A program made the position numbers and the translations under genes. Source: CAZRCZ01 sp964598765 (lineage in GTDB: Bacteria; Sumerlaeota; Sumerlaeia; MVZB01; JAJFLK01). From it: DNA of 64,000 nt. Position 1 is the first letter of the stretch. Every line of letters begins with the position of its first letter. Below the pieces are notes generated by a model, which was not told where the DNA came from, ran no database searches, and was given only the letters and a program-made list of their open reading frames with translations. Positions 7,692-17,759 of this stretch are shown here, in pieces. The stretch covers positions 1 through 64,000 of the forward strand of contig CAZRCZ010000014.1 of assembly GCA_964598765.1 (NCBI GenBank), read 5' to 3'.

Positions 7692-9215
7692 GTGAAGCGA
7701 TTTTCCCGCGCGCTTGAGATTTCCTCACTCGCGCTGGCGACGGTGGCGGCCTATTGGCCCGCCCTGCGTGGCGGATTTGTCTGGGACGATCATCTGCTAC
7801 AGGAAAATCCGGCGCTCCAGTCCTTGTCGGGACTGCGTCAAATCTGGCTCGAACCTTCCGCCAACAAGAATGAGTTGCATTATTGGCCCGTCGTTTACAC
7901 GGGATTTTGGATCGAGCGCGCGTTATTCGGCCCGAATCCGCTCGGGTATCATCTCGTCAACGTCGTCGTTCACGTCGCTAATGTTTTACTCTTTCGGCGA
8001 CTTTTGGATCGAATCGGCGCGCGCGGCGCATTTCTCTCCGCCCTCCTCTTCGCGATTCATCCCGTTCACGTTGAATCGGTCGCATGGGTCATTGAACTCA
8101 AGGACGTGCTCTCCGGCATGTTTTATTTTTTGGCGCTCTTGTCTTTCATAAGTTTTGCGAGGAAAGAAAAATGGCGATCATTCGCCGTGTGCGCGGTCTT
8201 TTTTCTCTGCGCCCTGCTGAGCAAGTCGGCGGTCGTCACGTTGCCCGCGGCTTTGTATCTGTGGCTGTGGTGGGAACGATCAGCCAAGCGAACGAACAGC
8301 GCCGAGGGCGCGGCCTCCTCTTCTCAAAGCGAGTGGATAGCGCTTGTCTCGCTGACGATTCTCGCGGGATTGGTGACGATTGCCGATCTCGCCTTTTTTC
8401 GACGTCGGACCCTATCCGAGCCGCTGGATTTCAGCCTTTCCGTTCCGGAGAGGGCCTTGGTCGCCGGACGCGCCGCATGGTTCTATTTCTTGAAGCTCCT
8501 TTGGCCCGCAAATTTAATGGCGGTGTATCCTCGCTGGAAAATTTCTCCCGATTCGTTTCTCCCGTATGCCTTCCCGCTCGCGGCGATCGGCGGATTGGCG
8601 TTGCTCTTCTTGATGCGGGAGAAAATCGGGCGCGCTCCTCTCGTGTCTGTTCTTTTCTTCGGGGCGACGCATGCGCCGACGCTGGGATTCGTCGTGTTCG
8701 AATTCTTCGCCTATTCCTTCGTGGCGGATCGGTTTCAATATCTGGCCTGCGCGGGATTGATCGCCCTCTTCGGCGCAGGCGCTTCAACCATCGCTCGACG
8801 TTTGGTTCCGCTTCGTTCCTCGCTCTTTAAGCCGGCCGTCGCGTTGGCTTTGATCCCGTTGGGTCTCGCGACGGCGCGACAAACTGCAATCTACAAAGAT
8901 ATGGAGACTCATAGCCTCGACAACCTTCGTCACAACCCCGGCGCGTGGGTCGCGCACAACAACCTCGGTTACGCTTACTCCCGACGAGGCGAAATCGAAA
9001 AAGCCATCGAGCATTACTCCAAGGCCGTGGAATTGAATCCGACGCAAGCCGTGATTCTGAATAATTTGGGAGCGCTATATGCCCGGCACGGCGATCTTGC
9101 CAAGGCTGTCGAATGTTTCAATCGCGCCTTGACGATCAAGCCAGATTTGCAACCCGCCCGCGAAAATTTGGAGAACGCGCAGATCGAATTGGAAGGCGAG
9201 AAGATTACGAAGTGA
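7692..9215 (+). CDS. Membrane glycosyltransferase with C-terminal TPR (TMTC-like)
   Basis: The 507-residue polytopic protein has around ten hydrophobic segments. FVWDDH in the first lumenal/periplasmic loop is the acidic pair typical of GT-C fold mannosyl- and arabinosyltransferases. HPVHVESVAWVIELKDVLSG is a hallmark of TMTC-like proteins. Two tetratricopeptide repeats close the protein (AHNNLGYAYSRRGEIEKAIE and ILNNLGALYARHGDLAKAVE). The expected job is transfer of a sugar from a polyprenyl-phosphate donor to an extracytoplasmic acceptor, which is not identified. It is divergent from nth. Confidence 0.8.
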   Translation: MKRFSRALEISSLALATVAAYWPALRGGFVWDDHLLQENPALQSLSGLRQIWLEPSANKNELHYWPVVYTGFWIERALFGPNPLGYHLVNVVVHVANVLLFRRLLDRIGARGAFLSALLFAIHPVHVESVAWVIELKDVLSGMFYFLALLSFISFARKEKWRSFAVCAVFFLCALLSKSAVVTLPAALYLWLWWERSAKRTNSAEGAASSSQSEWIALVSLTILAGLVTIADLAFFRRRTLSEPLDFSLSVPERALVAGRAAWFYFLKLLWPANLMAVYPRWKISPDSFLPYAFPLAAIGGLALLFLMREKIGRAPLVSVLFFGATHAPTLGFVVFEFFAYSFVADRFQYLACAGLIALFGAGASTIARRLVPLRSSLFKPAVALALIPLGLATARQTAIYKDMETHSLDNLRHNPGAWVAHNNLGYAYSRRGEIEKAIEHYSKAVELNPTQAVILNNLGALYARHGDLAKAVECFNRALTIKPDLQPARENLENAQIELEGEKITK

Positions 9216-9417
9216 ATTTTGCGTTCAATTTTTCCAATCGTTCTTGACGGGATGGGGCGAGTCGGATAATCATAAGGACCGGATATATCCCAGCTTCGAG
9301 AGGGGGAGCGACGGAGGGTTCCGGGCGTATGCTCTCCCCGCGAATCGCGCGAAAGAACGCGAATTCGCCCCATGGGAATCTCCGACATCGAACGAAAGAG
9401 GAATTGCGGATTCGACC

Positions 9418-12400
9418 ATGAGCATCGGCGAGACAACCCCATCCCACGGACTTTACGATCCGTCCCAAGAGCGCGACGCCTGCGGCGTAGGGTTCATCGC
9501 GAACATCAAGGGAACCAAAACGCATCGGATTGTCGAGCAAGGGGTGGAGATTCTCGCCAATCTCGCCCATCGCGGCGCGTGCGGATGCGATCCGCGCACC
9601 GGCGACGGCGCGGGCATTTTGACGCAAATTCCAGACAAGTTTTTCCGCCGGGTTCTGGCTGAAAAAGAAGTGGAGCTTCCGCCCCCCGGACGCTACGGCG
9701 TCGGCATGGTGTTTTTGCCGCCCAACGAGGAGGACCGCGAATCGTGCGTGGAGATGGTGGACATGCTCGTCGCGCGCGAGGGCCAGCGCGTTTTGGCGTG
9801 GCGCGACGTTCCGACGAACGACGCCGCCATCGGCGAACTCGCCAAGAGTTCCGAGCCGCACGTCGCGCAAATTTTCATCGGCGGCTGGCGCGACGACGCC
9901 GATCCAGACGAGATCGAGCGCAAACTCTACGTCATCCGCAAGGTCATCTCCCCCGCCGTCCGAGCGACGGCGATCCACGACCGCGATTATTTCTATTGGT
10001 CGTCGCTCTCCAGCCGGACGATTGTCTATAAGGGGCTGATGCTGGCCGATCAAATTCCGAATTATTTTCCCGACCTGACGGACCCCGATTTCGAGAGCGC
10101 GATCGCGATGGTCCATCAGCGGTTCAGCACGAACACGTTTCCCTCGTGGGAGTTGGCGCATCCGTTCCGCTATCTGGCGCACAACGGCGAGATCAACACC
10201 CTGCGCGGCAACCTCAACTGGATGAGCGCGCGCGAGCATCAATTCGAAAGCGAGCTTTTCGGCGAGGACATTCAGAAACTCAAGCCGATCATCATGGAGG
10301 GAGCCAGCGATTCGGCGGCCTTCGACAACGTTTTTGAGTTGCTCGTCCAGTCGGGGCGATCGCTCCCCCACGCGATGATGATGATGATCCCCGAAGCGTG
10401 GGAGCGGCACGAGAGCATGTCGCCGGAGAAAAAGTCGTTCTACGCCTATCACGCCTCGATCATGGAGCCGTGGGACGGACCGGCCTCCATCGCCTTCACC
10501 GACGGAAAATTCATCGGCGCGGTTCTGGACCGCAACGGCCTTCGCCCTTCGCGCTATTGGGTGACGAAAGACGATCAAGTCATCATGGCTTCGGAAAGCG
10601 GCGTGCTGGAAATTCCGCCGGAGCGCGTTCTGTTCAAGGGGCGGCTACAAGCGGGCCGCATGTTCCTTGTGGATACGGAGCAGGGGCGGATCATTCCCGA
10701 TGAGGAAATCAAGGCGGAGATGGCCGGACGGCAACCTTACGGCCAATGGCTCAAGCAAAACTTGCGGCGATTGGATCATCTTCCCTCGGCTCCGGCGGCG
10801 TTGATTCCCGAGCCGTTCGATTCCGACGAGCTTCTGCGCCAGCTTCAGGCGTTCAACTACACGACCGAGGATTTGAAAATCATCGTCGGCCCGATGGCCA
10901 AGCAGGGCGAGGAGCCGATCGGCTCGATGGGGAACGACACCCCGCTGGCCGTGCTCTCGAATCGCAACCAATTGCTCTACAACTATTTTAAGCAGTTGTT
11001 CGCGCAGGTGACGAACCCGCCGCTGGACGCAATCCGCGAGGAACTGGTGACGACGATGCGTTCCGTGCTCGGTAGCGAACATTCGCTTTTCACCGAGACG
11101 CCGGAGCATTGCCACCAGCTTTGCCTCGATCAACCGATTCTGACGGACGAAGCGTTGGCGCGGATCAAATCGCTCAATGAGCCGGAACTCAAAACCGCCA
11201 CGTTGCAGGCGCTTTTCGCCGCCGGAAGCGGGGAAGAGGGATTGCTGGAGGCGATGGATCAATTGTGCGAGCAAGCGAGCCAAGCGCTGGAGGAGGGCGC
11301 GACGATTCTCGTTCTGTCGGATCGCGGCGTGGATCAATATCACGCGCCGATCCCCGCGCTCTTGGCCTGCGCGGGAGTGCATCATCATTTGATCCGCAAG
11401 GGAACGCGGACGCAATGCGGGTTGGTCGTCGAGACCGCCGAGGCGCGCGAGACGCATCATTATTGTTTGCTTTTCGGCTATGGAGCCGAGGCGATCAATC
11501 CTTATCTTGCCATGCAGGTTGTCACCGACATGGTCCGCCGCAAGGCGCTCGTACCCGATTTGACGGTCGAGATGGCGCTCAAGCAATACATCAAGGCCGT
11601 GAACAAGGGCGTGCTGAAGGTCATGTCGAAGATGGGGATTTCGACTCTGGCGAGCTACCGCGGCGCGCAAATTTTCGAGGCGGTCGGGCTAAACAAGGAA
11701 GTCATACATCGCTATTTCACTTGGACCTCCTCGCGCATCGAAGGGGTTGGTCTGGACGTGATTGCCGAGGAGGCCTATCGGCGGCATCAACGCGGATTCC
11801 CGCCGCGCCACATTCCAGCCAATCTGCAATTGGAAAACGGCGGCATCTATCAATGGCGGCGCGACGGCGAGTATCACTTTTACAATCCCGAAACGATCGC
11901 CAAACTCCAGCAGGCGGTGCGCGTCGCCAAACCGGAAGAGGGCAAAAAGGGGTATCAGGAATACGCGCGCCTCGTCAACGACAACTCCAAGCTCGTCGCG
12001 CTTCGGAATTTGCTGGAGTTCAGACCGGCGAAAAAGGGCGTTCCATTGGAGGAAGTGGAACCCGCAAAGGAAATCGTCAAGCGGTTCACCACCGGCGCGA
12101 TGTCGTTCGGCTCGATTTCCGCCGAGGCGCACGAGAATCTCGCTATTGCCATGAACCGCATCGGCGGGAAATCCAACACAGGCGAAGGAGGTGAGGATCC
12201 CGAACGCTTCATCCCCGATCCGAAAACCGGCGATTCGCGCTGTAGCGCGATCAAGCAGGTTGCGTCGGGGCGATTCGGCGTGACGAGTCATTACCTCGTC
12301 AACTGTCAGGAGCTTCAGATCAAGATGGCGCAGGGAGCCAAACCGGGCGAAGGAGGACAATTGCCCGGCCACAAGGTTTCGGAGTGGATCGCGCGGGTCC

Positions 12401-14016
12401 GCCATTCGACGCCGGGCGTCGGGTTGATTTCTCCTCCGCCGCACCACGATATTTATTCCATCGAAGATTTGGCGCAACTGATCCACGACCTCAAAAACGG
12501 GAATCGTCATGCGAGGATCGCCGTCAAGCTGGTCTCCGAAGTCGGCGTCGGCACGGTTGCCGCGGGCGTCGCCAAGGCGAAAGCTGACGTGGTGCTGATT
12601 TCAGGCGACACCGGCGGCACGGGAGCCAGCCCCCAAACTTCGATCAAACACGCCGGACTGCCCTGGGAATTGGGCGTCGCCGAGACGCATCAGGTTTTGG
12701 TCCGCAATCGTCTGCGCGGACGAATTGTCGTTCAGACCGACGGCCAACTGAAAACCGGACGCGACGTGGCGATTGCGTGTTTGCTTGGCGCGGAGGAATT
12801 CGGATTTGCGTCCGCGCCGCTCATCGCGTCGGGTTGCATCATGATGCGCAAATGTCATCTGAACACCTGTCCGGTCGGCATCGCGACGCAAGATCCGGTC
12901 CTGCGGAAAAAATTCGCCGGAACGCCGGAGAACGTCATCAACTTTTTCTTCCTCGTCGCCGAGGAACTGCGCGAGATCATGGCGTCGCTCGGATTTCGAA
13001 CGATCAACGAAATGGTCGGGCGCGTGGATCGTCTGTCCGCGCGCAAGGCCGTCGAGCATTGGAAGGCGCGTGGCATTGACCTTTCTCCCATTCTGAAAAA
13101 GCCCGATGCCCCCAAGGGGACCGCGACGTATTGTTGCGAGGTTCAGGATCACGGCATCGAGCGGGCGCTCGACGTGACGACGCTCCTCGAAGTCTGCCGT
13201 TCGGCGATTGAGCGCAAGGAAAAAGTGGTGGCCGAATTTCCGATCCGCAACATCAACCGAACGGTCGGGACCATCGTCGGTAGCGAGATCACGCGCAAGT
13301 GGGCCGCCGAGGGTTTGCCCGAGGACACGATTCAACTCAAGTTCAACGGCTCGGCGGGGCAGAGCTTCGCCGCATTCACTCCGCGAGGGATGTCGTTCAT
13401 CATCGAAGGGGACGCCAACGATTATTTCTGCAAGGGGCTTTCAGGCGCGAAAGTGGCGATCTATCCTTCGGCCAAGGCGACGTTCGTTCCCGAGGAAAAC
13501 ATCATCATCGGAAACGTCGCGTTCTACGGAGCCACGAGCGGCGAGGCTTACATTCGCGGTTTGGCGGGGGAGCGTTTCTGCGTCCGCAATTCCGGCGTCA
13601 ACGCCGTTGTCGAGGGAGTCGGCGACCACGGATGCGAATACATGACCGGCGGGCGGGTCGTCGTGCTTGGGAAAACGGGACGCAACTTCGCGGCGGGAAT
13701 GTCCGGCGGCATCGCCTACGTTTTGGACGAGGACAACACGTTCGCGGGCCGATGCAATCAGGAAATGGTCGGGCTGGAAAGAATTGAAGCGAAAGAAGAA
13801 TCCGACGCCGTCCGAGCCATGATCGAGCAACATCAAAAACTGACCGGCTCGACGGTGGCGCGACGAATGCTGAAAGATTGGTCGTTCTTCCTGCCTCAAT
13901 TCGTGAAGATCATGCCGCATGATTACAAGCGGGTGCTGACGGAAATGGCAAAGCAGGGAACCCAAGTTCCGGCGGAAACCCACAAACTCTTGACGGGGGT
14001 GCCGATCCATGGGTGA
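9418..14016 (+). CDS. gltB: Glutamate synthase, large subunit
   Basis: GltB carries the glutaminase and synthase halves of NADPH-dependent glutamate synthase. I chose ATG 9418 (MSIGETTP) because family similarity begins immediately after it, at GLYDPSQERDACGVGF with the class II amidotransferase Cys22; upstream in-frame sequence to 9244 looks non-coding. The length of 1532 residues is normal. The central FMN-binding domain includes GGEDPERF and SGDTGGTGASP. The 3Fe-4S ligands are in CIMMRKCHLNTCPVG near residue 1140, and a C-terminal beta-helix (GXXGXXX) domain contains MTGGRVVVLGKTGRNFAAGM. It overlaps gltD by eight bases, so the two are co-expressed for nitrogen assimilation. Confidence 0.97.
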   Translation: MSIGETTPSHGLYDPSQERDACGVGFIANIKGTKTHRIVEQGVEILANLAHRGACGCDPRTGDGAGILTQIPDKFFRRVLAEKEVELPPPGRYGVGMVFLPPNEEDRESCVEMVDMLVAREGQRVLAWRDVPTNDAAIGELAKSSEPHVAQIFIGGWRDDADPDEIERKLYVIRKVISPAVRATAIHDRDYFYWSSLSSRTIVYKGLMLADQIPNYFPDLTDPDFESAIAMVHQRFSTNTFPSWELAHPFRYLAHNGEINTLRGNLNWMSAREHQFESELFGEDIQKLKPIIMEGASDSAAFDNVFELLVQSGRSLPHAMMMMIPEAWERHESMSPEKKSFYAYHASIMEPWDGPASIAFTDGKFIGAVLDRNGLRPSRYWVTKDDQVIMASESGVLEIPPERVLFKGRLQAGRMFLVDTEQGRIIPDEEIKAEMAGRQPYGQWLKQNLRRLDHLPSAPAALIPEPFDSDELLRQLQAFNYTTEDLKIIVGPMAKQGEEPIGSMGNDTPLAVLSNRNQLLYNYFKQLFAQVTNPPLDAIREELVTTMRSVLGSEHSLFTETPEHCHQLCLDQPILTDEALARIKSLNEPELKTATLQALFAAGSGEEGLLEAMDQLCEQASQALEEGATILVLSDRGVDQYHAPIPALLACAGVHHHLIRKGTRTQCGLVVETAEARETHHYCLLFGYGAEAINPYLAMQVVTDMVRRKALVPDLTVEMALKQYIKAVNKGVLKVMSKMGISTLASYRGAQIFEAVGLNKEVIHRYFTWTSSRIEGVGLDVIAEEAYRRHQRGFPPRHIPANLQLENGGIYQWRRDGEYHFYNPETIAKLQQAVRVAKPEEGKKGYQEYARLVNDNSKLVALRNLLEFRPAKKGVPLEEVEPAKEIVKRFTTGAMSFGSISAEAHENLAIAMNRIGGKSNTGEGGEDPERFIPDPKTGDSRCSAIKQVASGRFGVTSHYLVNCQELQIKMAQGAKPGEGGQLPGHKVSEWIARVRHSTPGVGLISPPPHHDIYSIEDLAQLIHDLKNGNRHARIAVKLVSEVGVGTVAAGVAKAKADVVLISGDTGGTGASPQTSIKHAGLPWELGVAETHQVLVRNRLRGRIVVQTDGQLKTGRDVAIACLLGAEEFGFASAPLIASGCIMMRKCHLNTCPVGIATQDPVLRKKFAGTPENVINFFFLVAEELREIMASLGFRTINEMVGRVDRLSARKAVEHWKARGIDLSPILKKPDAPKGTATYCCEVQDHGIERALDVTTLLEVCRSAIERKEKVVAEFPIRNINRTVGTIVGSEITRKWAAEGLPEDTIQLKFNGSAGQSFAAFTPRGMSFIIEGDANDYFCKGLSGAKVAIYPSAKATFVPEENIIIGNVAFYGATSGEAYIRGLAGERFCVRNSGVNAVVEGVGDHGCEYMTGGRVVVLGKTGRNFAAGMSGGIAYVLDEDNTFAGRCNQEMVGLERIEAKEESDAVRAMIEQHQKLTGSTVARRMLKDWSFFLPQFVKIMPHDYKRVLTEMAKQGTQVPAETHKLLTGVPIHG

Positions 14017-15484
14017 CCCGCAAGGTTTTCTCAAGCACCCCCGCTCCGAGCCGCGGAAGGTTTCGATCGCGGAGCGCGTCAAACATTACAACGAATTCGA
14101 ATCTCCGGTGGAGGAAGCCGAACTGCGTCAACAAGGCGCGCGGTGCATGGATTGCGGCATTCCTTTTTGCCACGGTCCGACCGGATGTCCGCTGGGCAAT
14201 TTGATTCCGGTCTGGAACGACCACGTCTATCGCGACGAATGGCGCGAGGCGATTGCCGCGCTTCACGCGACGAATAATTTCCCCGAATTTACCGGTCGCA
14301 TTTGTCCCGCCCCCTGCGAGACCGCGTGCGTTCTCGGCATCAACGAGCCTCCTGTCACCATCAAGCAAATCGAAGTCAGCATCATTGATCGCGCCTTCGC
14401 CGAGGGATGGGTCAAGGCCGATCCGCCTAAAAAGCGCACCGGAAAAAAGGTCGCCGTCATCGGGTCCGGTCCGGCGGGGCTGGCCTGCGCGCAACAACTC
14501 AACCGCGCCGGACATTGGGTCACTGTTTTTGAGCGAAGCGACCGCGTCGGTGGTTTGCTGATGTATGGCATCCCTGATTTCAAAATGGAAAAATCGCACG
14601 TCCGCCGTCGCGTCAAGCTGATGGAGGAAGAAGGGGTAAAATTCCGCATCAACGCCAATGTCGGCGTCAACGTGGACGCCGGGGAATTGCGTAAGGAATT
14701 CGACGCGCTGGTTCTTTGCGGCGGCGCGACCCAGCCGCGCGATCTTCCCATTCCGGGACGCGACCTCAAGGGTGTCTATTTCGCCATGGAATTCTTGCCG
14801 CAACAAAACAAACGCGTCGCCGGAGACACGATCCCCGACGCGGTTTCCCTTACCGCCAAGGACAAGCACGTCATCGTCATCGGCGGCGGCGACACCGGTT
14901 CGGATTGCATCGGAACCTCGGTGCGCCAAGGGGCGAAATCGGTCACTCAATTCGAGTTGCTTCCCGAACCTCCCGCCGGGCGCACGGGTGATTTTCCTTG
15001 GCCCTATTGGCCGATGATTAAGCGTACTTCATCTTCGCAGGCCGAAGCGGCCGAAGTGGCCGGAGGCGACCGACATTATTCGATCAACACCAAGCGGTTC
15101 GTCGGCGACGATACCGGGCGTGTCAAGAAGCTTCAGGCGATCAAACTGGAATGGGTCAAATCCTCCAACGGCGGGCGTCCGGAAATGCGCGAAGTCGCCG
15201 GAAGCGGAATGGACTTCGACGCCGATCTGGTATTGCTGGCGATGGGATTCATTCATCCCGAGCATTATCTTCCCAAGATTCTCGGCGTCGAATTGGACGA
15301 GCGGGGCAACGTCAAGACGGCTCAAACCCGGATGACAAGCGTCCCCGGTATTTTCGCCGCCGGCGACATGCGGCGCGGCCAATCGTTGGTCGTCTGGGCC
15401 ATCGCCGAGGGGCGCGACGCCGCGCACGACTGCGACGAATGGCTCATGGGGCGGACGCTTCTTCCCCGATCAACGCCGCGCTGA
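14009..15484 (+). CDS. gltD: Glutamate synthase, small subunit
   Basis: GltD passes electrons from NADPH through FAD and iron-sulfur clusters to GltB. The 491-residue protein has the N-terminal cysteine clusters CMDCGIPFCHGPTGCPLGN and CPAPCETACVLG. These are followed by the FAD-binding fingerprint VAVIGSGPAGLACAQQL (about residue 149) and the NADPH fingerprint VIVIGGGDTGSDCIG (about residue 290). GIFAAGDMRRGQSLVVWAI closes the FAD site. All expected ligands are present. The start overlaps the gltB stop, indicating translational coupling. Confidence 0.97.
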   Translation: MGDPQGFLKHPRSEPRKVSIAERVKHYNEFESPVEEAELRQQGARCMDCGIPFCHGPTGCPLGNLIPVWNDHVYRDEWREAIAALHATNNFPEFTGRICPAPCETACVLGINEPPVTIKQIEVSIIDRAFAEGWVKADPPKKRTGKKVAVIGSGPAGLACAQQLNRAGHWVTVFERSDRVGGLLMYGIPDFKMEKSHVRRRVKLMEEEGVKFRINANVGVNVDAGELRKEFDALVLCGGATQPRDLPIPGRDLKGVYFAMEFLPQQNKRVAGDTIPDAVSLTAKDKHVIVIGGGDTGSDCIGTSVRQGAKSVTQFELLPEPPAGRTGDFPWPYWPMIKRTSSSQAEAAEVAGGDRHYSINTKRFVGDDTGRVKKLQAIKLEWVKSSNGGRPEMREVAGSGMDFDADLVLLAMGFIHPEHYLPKILGVELDERGNVKTAQTRMTSVPGIFAAGDMRRGQSLVVWAIAEGRDAAHDCDEWLMGRTLLPRSTPR

Positions 15485-15521
15485 CGAACTCGGCGAGCCC
15501 GACCTTTGAATTTCTCGTCGA

Positions 15522-16637
15522 TTATTCGGGAATCGCAATTTTCTTTTTGGTCTCAAGGTCGAGAATTTTTGGAGCGGAGCCTTTTTTGCCGAGAATCGGA
15601 CTCAGATAGGCGATTTTTTTTCCGGTCGGATCGAACATGGCGTTTCCCGCGCCTTGCGGCTCATCGGTCAGATATGTGATTTTTCCCGTGGCGATTTCGA
15701 TCAGGGCGACCTGAATCGCCGACGGCTCCGCGTCGTCAATCTTCGTTGAGATTTTTCCCGATCCGGATTTGACCATCGTGACGAGCAGAGATTTGCCGTC
15801 GGCATTCAGGGCAGGTTTTTGCATGAAGTAGATGTTGGGCGCGAGAGGCCGCGAGGCTTTGTTCTCGGGCGAATAACTCACGAGCGGGGCCAATTCCCCC
15901 TTCGCATCGTCGTCGTATTTCAGATAGAGGATCGTTTTGTCCCCGTCCGCCCATGTCGGAAAGATCGGGTGAATCGGCTCGTTCTTGCCGAACTTGAGCA
16001 GACTGCGCGACTTCCCCTTCTGCTTGTCGAGGATTTGAATTTCGCGGTCAAAGGTGAGCAGGATTTTTGATCCCGTCGCGTTGGCGCAGGGGCAGACGAA
16101 TCCGCCGTGGTCCATCATGAAAATTTCCTTGGAGGGCGCATGACGTTTGGTCAGGTCCAATTCGTAGAGTCGCTCGATTTGTTCGTCCTTCTTTGTTTTC
16201 TCCTTTTCCCGCGCGGCGATGTAATAGAAATAATGGCCGTCGCCGGAAAACGAATAGCCGCCATAGAGAAAAACCTCGGTGTCAATTTTTTCGCGGACGA
16301 CGCTTCCGGTGGCAGGATTGTATTGGTGAAGGTCGGCACAACTGTGCGGATCGGGTTCCTTGCTCGGATCGCTCGGCGGATGCGCGGTGGCGAAGAGCAA
16401 CTCCCCCTTCATCTCGCCGGACGGAATGTAATAACACCACCCGACTTGGCGATCAAAAGTCGGGACGCGCTTGGCGGATTGATTTTGCGAATCCCAGAGC
16501 CAAAGCGAGTCGTCGCTCTGGCGGATGAACGCAACGGTCTTGCCGTCGGGGCTGAAGGAGAATTGATCCGGACGGCAGGCGACGATCCAAAAGGTCATTC
16601 CTATTCCGGTGAGCAGTTTTAGGAGATTTCGAGTCAT
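15522..16637 (-). CDS. TolB-like beta-propeller lipoprotein
   Basis: From ATG 16637 the 371-residue product starts with a lipoprotein signal (MTRNLLKLL, lipobox IVAC) and runs directly into a WD40/PD40-type blade, FSFSPDGKTVAFIRQ. Further blades include YSFSGDGHYFYYIA, LNADGKSLLVTM and FDPTGKKIAYLSP. This resembles TolB/PD40 propellers that bind partners in the periplasm. No enzymatic residues are apparent. An in-frame upstream extension to 16754 lacks signal-peptide character and was not used. It faces gltD convergently. The partner and function are unknown. Confidence 0.75.
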   Translation of the reverse strand: MTRNLLKLLTGIGMTFWIVACRPDQFSFSPDGKTVAFIRQSDDSLWLWDSQNQSAKRVPTFDRQVGWCYYIPSGEMKGELLFATAHPPSDPSKEPDPHSCADLHQYNPATGSVVREKIDTEVFLYGGYSFSGDGHYFYYIAAREKEKTKKDEQIERLYELDLTKRHAPSKEIFMMDHGGFVCPCANATGSKILLTFDREIQILDKQKGKSRSLLKFGKNEPIHPIFPTWADGDKTILYLKYDDDAKGELAPLVSYSPENKASRPLAPNIYFMQKPALNADGKSLLVTMVKSGSGKISTKIDDAEPSAIQVALIEIATGKITYLTDEPQGAGNAMFDPTGKKIAYLSPILGKKGSAPKILDLETKKKIAIPE

Positions 16638-16711
16638 GATTCTATTCCGATTCTTCCGTTCGCGTTCAAGGGTTCGATCCATTCCGAGGATGCTCCGGGC
16701 AAGTTTTGCGG

Positions 16712-17494
16712 TCAATGGAATTGTTTCTGCTTTTCCAATCTTCGCGTCGCGCAAAAGAGGATGCGGCGGAATGCAAAGAGAACGGGAGACTGCGGCCAGC
16801 GGCGGCGGAGTTTTTGGCGGTAGGCGTCCATGAATTTTTTTTTCATCTCGTCATCGAAACGATCCAGATAGGGAACCAACGCGGTTCCGGTCATCCAGTC
16901 GGCCACGGCGTCGGCGTCGTCCAACTCATGCAGGTAAACCTTCTCGAAGAGCGTGATCCCTCGCCCTCCGCTGGAATAAAGAAACTCGGCGTAGGCGTCG
17001 GGTTCGAGGACCGCGCGCGCGCGCGACCAACCTTTGAGGGCGGAACGAAACGGCTCCTCGCTCGCCAATTCGAGGACGAACGCCTGAGATGGGTGACGAT
17101 GATTGGCGGGAAATTGCATGGCGAGTTGCCCTCCCGGTTGGACGAGCGACATCAGGCGGGGAATCAACACGGGATGATTCTCAACCCACTGGATCGCGGC
17201 GTGGGAAAAAATGAGATCCCACTCGCCGGCGACTTCCTCAATCGCGCGCAATTCGAATCGCAAACCCGTGCGGTTGATTTTTTGCGCTTCGGCGAGCATC
17301 TGCGGCGAGTTGTCAATCCCCAGCACGTCGCTTTGCGGAAGATGATCCGCCAGCCGACGGGTTAATTCTCCCGTCCCGCAACCGAGATCAATCACGCGCA
17401 TCCCCTCGCGGACGCGGATCAGTTTGATCAAATCCTCGAACGGCGCAAACCGCTCGGCTTGAAATTGACGGTAACGTTCGGGACTCCAAGGCAT
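16712..17494 (-). CDS. Trans-aconitate 2-methyltransferase-like protein
   Basis: The 260-residue SAM-dependent methyltransferase starts, by family comparison, at MPWSPERYRQFQAERFAPF (ATG 17494), which resembles the Tam N-terminus (MxWxPxxYxxFxxxRxxP). Motif I is VIDLGCGTGELTRRLA, followed by DVLGIDNSPQML. DLIFSHAAIQWVENHPVLI is the post-II block seen in Tam and BioC. LVQPGGQLAMQFPANHRHPS supports Tam, which methylates trans-aconitate to protect aconitase. The overall match is good but BioC-type or other small-molecule methyltransferases cannot be excluded. It lies 74 bases upstream of the propeller lipoprotein gene on the same strand. Confidence 0.75.
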   Translation of the reverse strand: MPWSPERYRQFQAERFAPFEDLIKLIRVREGMRVIDLGCGTGELTRRLADHLPQSDVLGIDNSPQMLAEAQKINRTGLRFELRAIEEVAGEWDLIFSHAAIQWVENHPVLIPRLMSLVQPGGQLAMQFPANHRHPSQAFVLELASEEPFRSALKGWSRARAVLEPDAYAEFLYSSGGRGITLFEKVYLHELDDADAVADWMTGTALVPYLDRFDDEMKKKFMDAYRQKLRRRWPQSPVLFAFRRILFCATRRLEKQKQFH

Positions 17495-17612
17495 GGCGGA
17501 CTCGATCCAAATCGCGATTCCGGCGTTTGGGCCGGCAGTGAACGGCATCATTTCATAGCGGCGACGGATGTGCCACGGGTTGTTGAGGATGCCAAGGAAA
17601 CGAAAGAGGCTG

Positions 17613-17660
17613 AATCATCTCACGCGGAGGCGCGGGGAACGCGGGGATTCATTGGAAAGG
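17613..17660. repeat. Isolated half of a GCGGAGGCGCGGGG-type repeat
   Basis: The run CTCACGCGGAGGCGCGGGG followed by AACGCGGGGATT consists of repeated CGCGG/AGG words like the arms of the palindromic elements elsewhere in the window. No matching opposite arm is visible nearby. I read it as a solitary or decayed arm in the gap between the Tam-like gene and the DUF5131 remnant. Nothing else is recognisable between about 17495 and 17760. Confidence 0.4.
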
Positions 17661-17759
17661 AAGGACGAGATTTACAAGATCAAAAATTGGCCGTTGGCTT
17701 TTCAGGGCGGGAGGCGCTGTCCCCGGCGGCTAGGCAGTATGAAAAGATCGCCTGCAATC

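Noticed and set aside
9205..10578. Long minus-strand open frame of 457 codons over gltB
   Set aside because: It mirrors the strongly conserved gltB frame and has no domain-like features. GC-rich third positions create such shadows.
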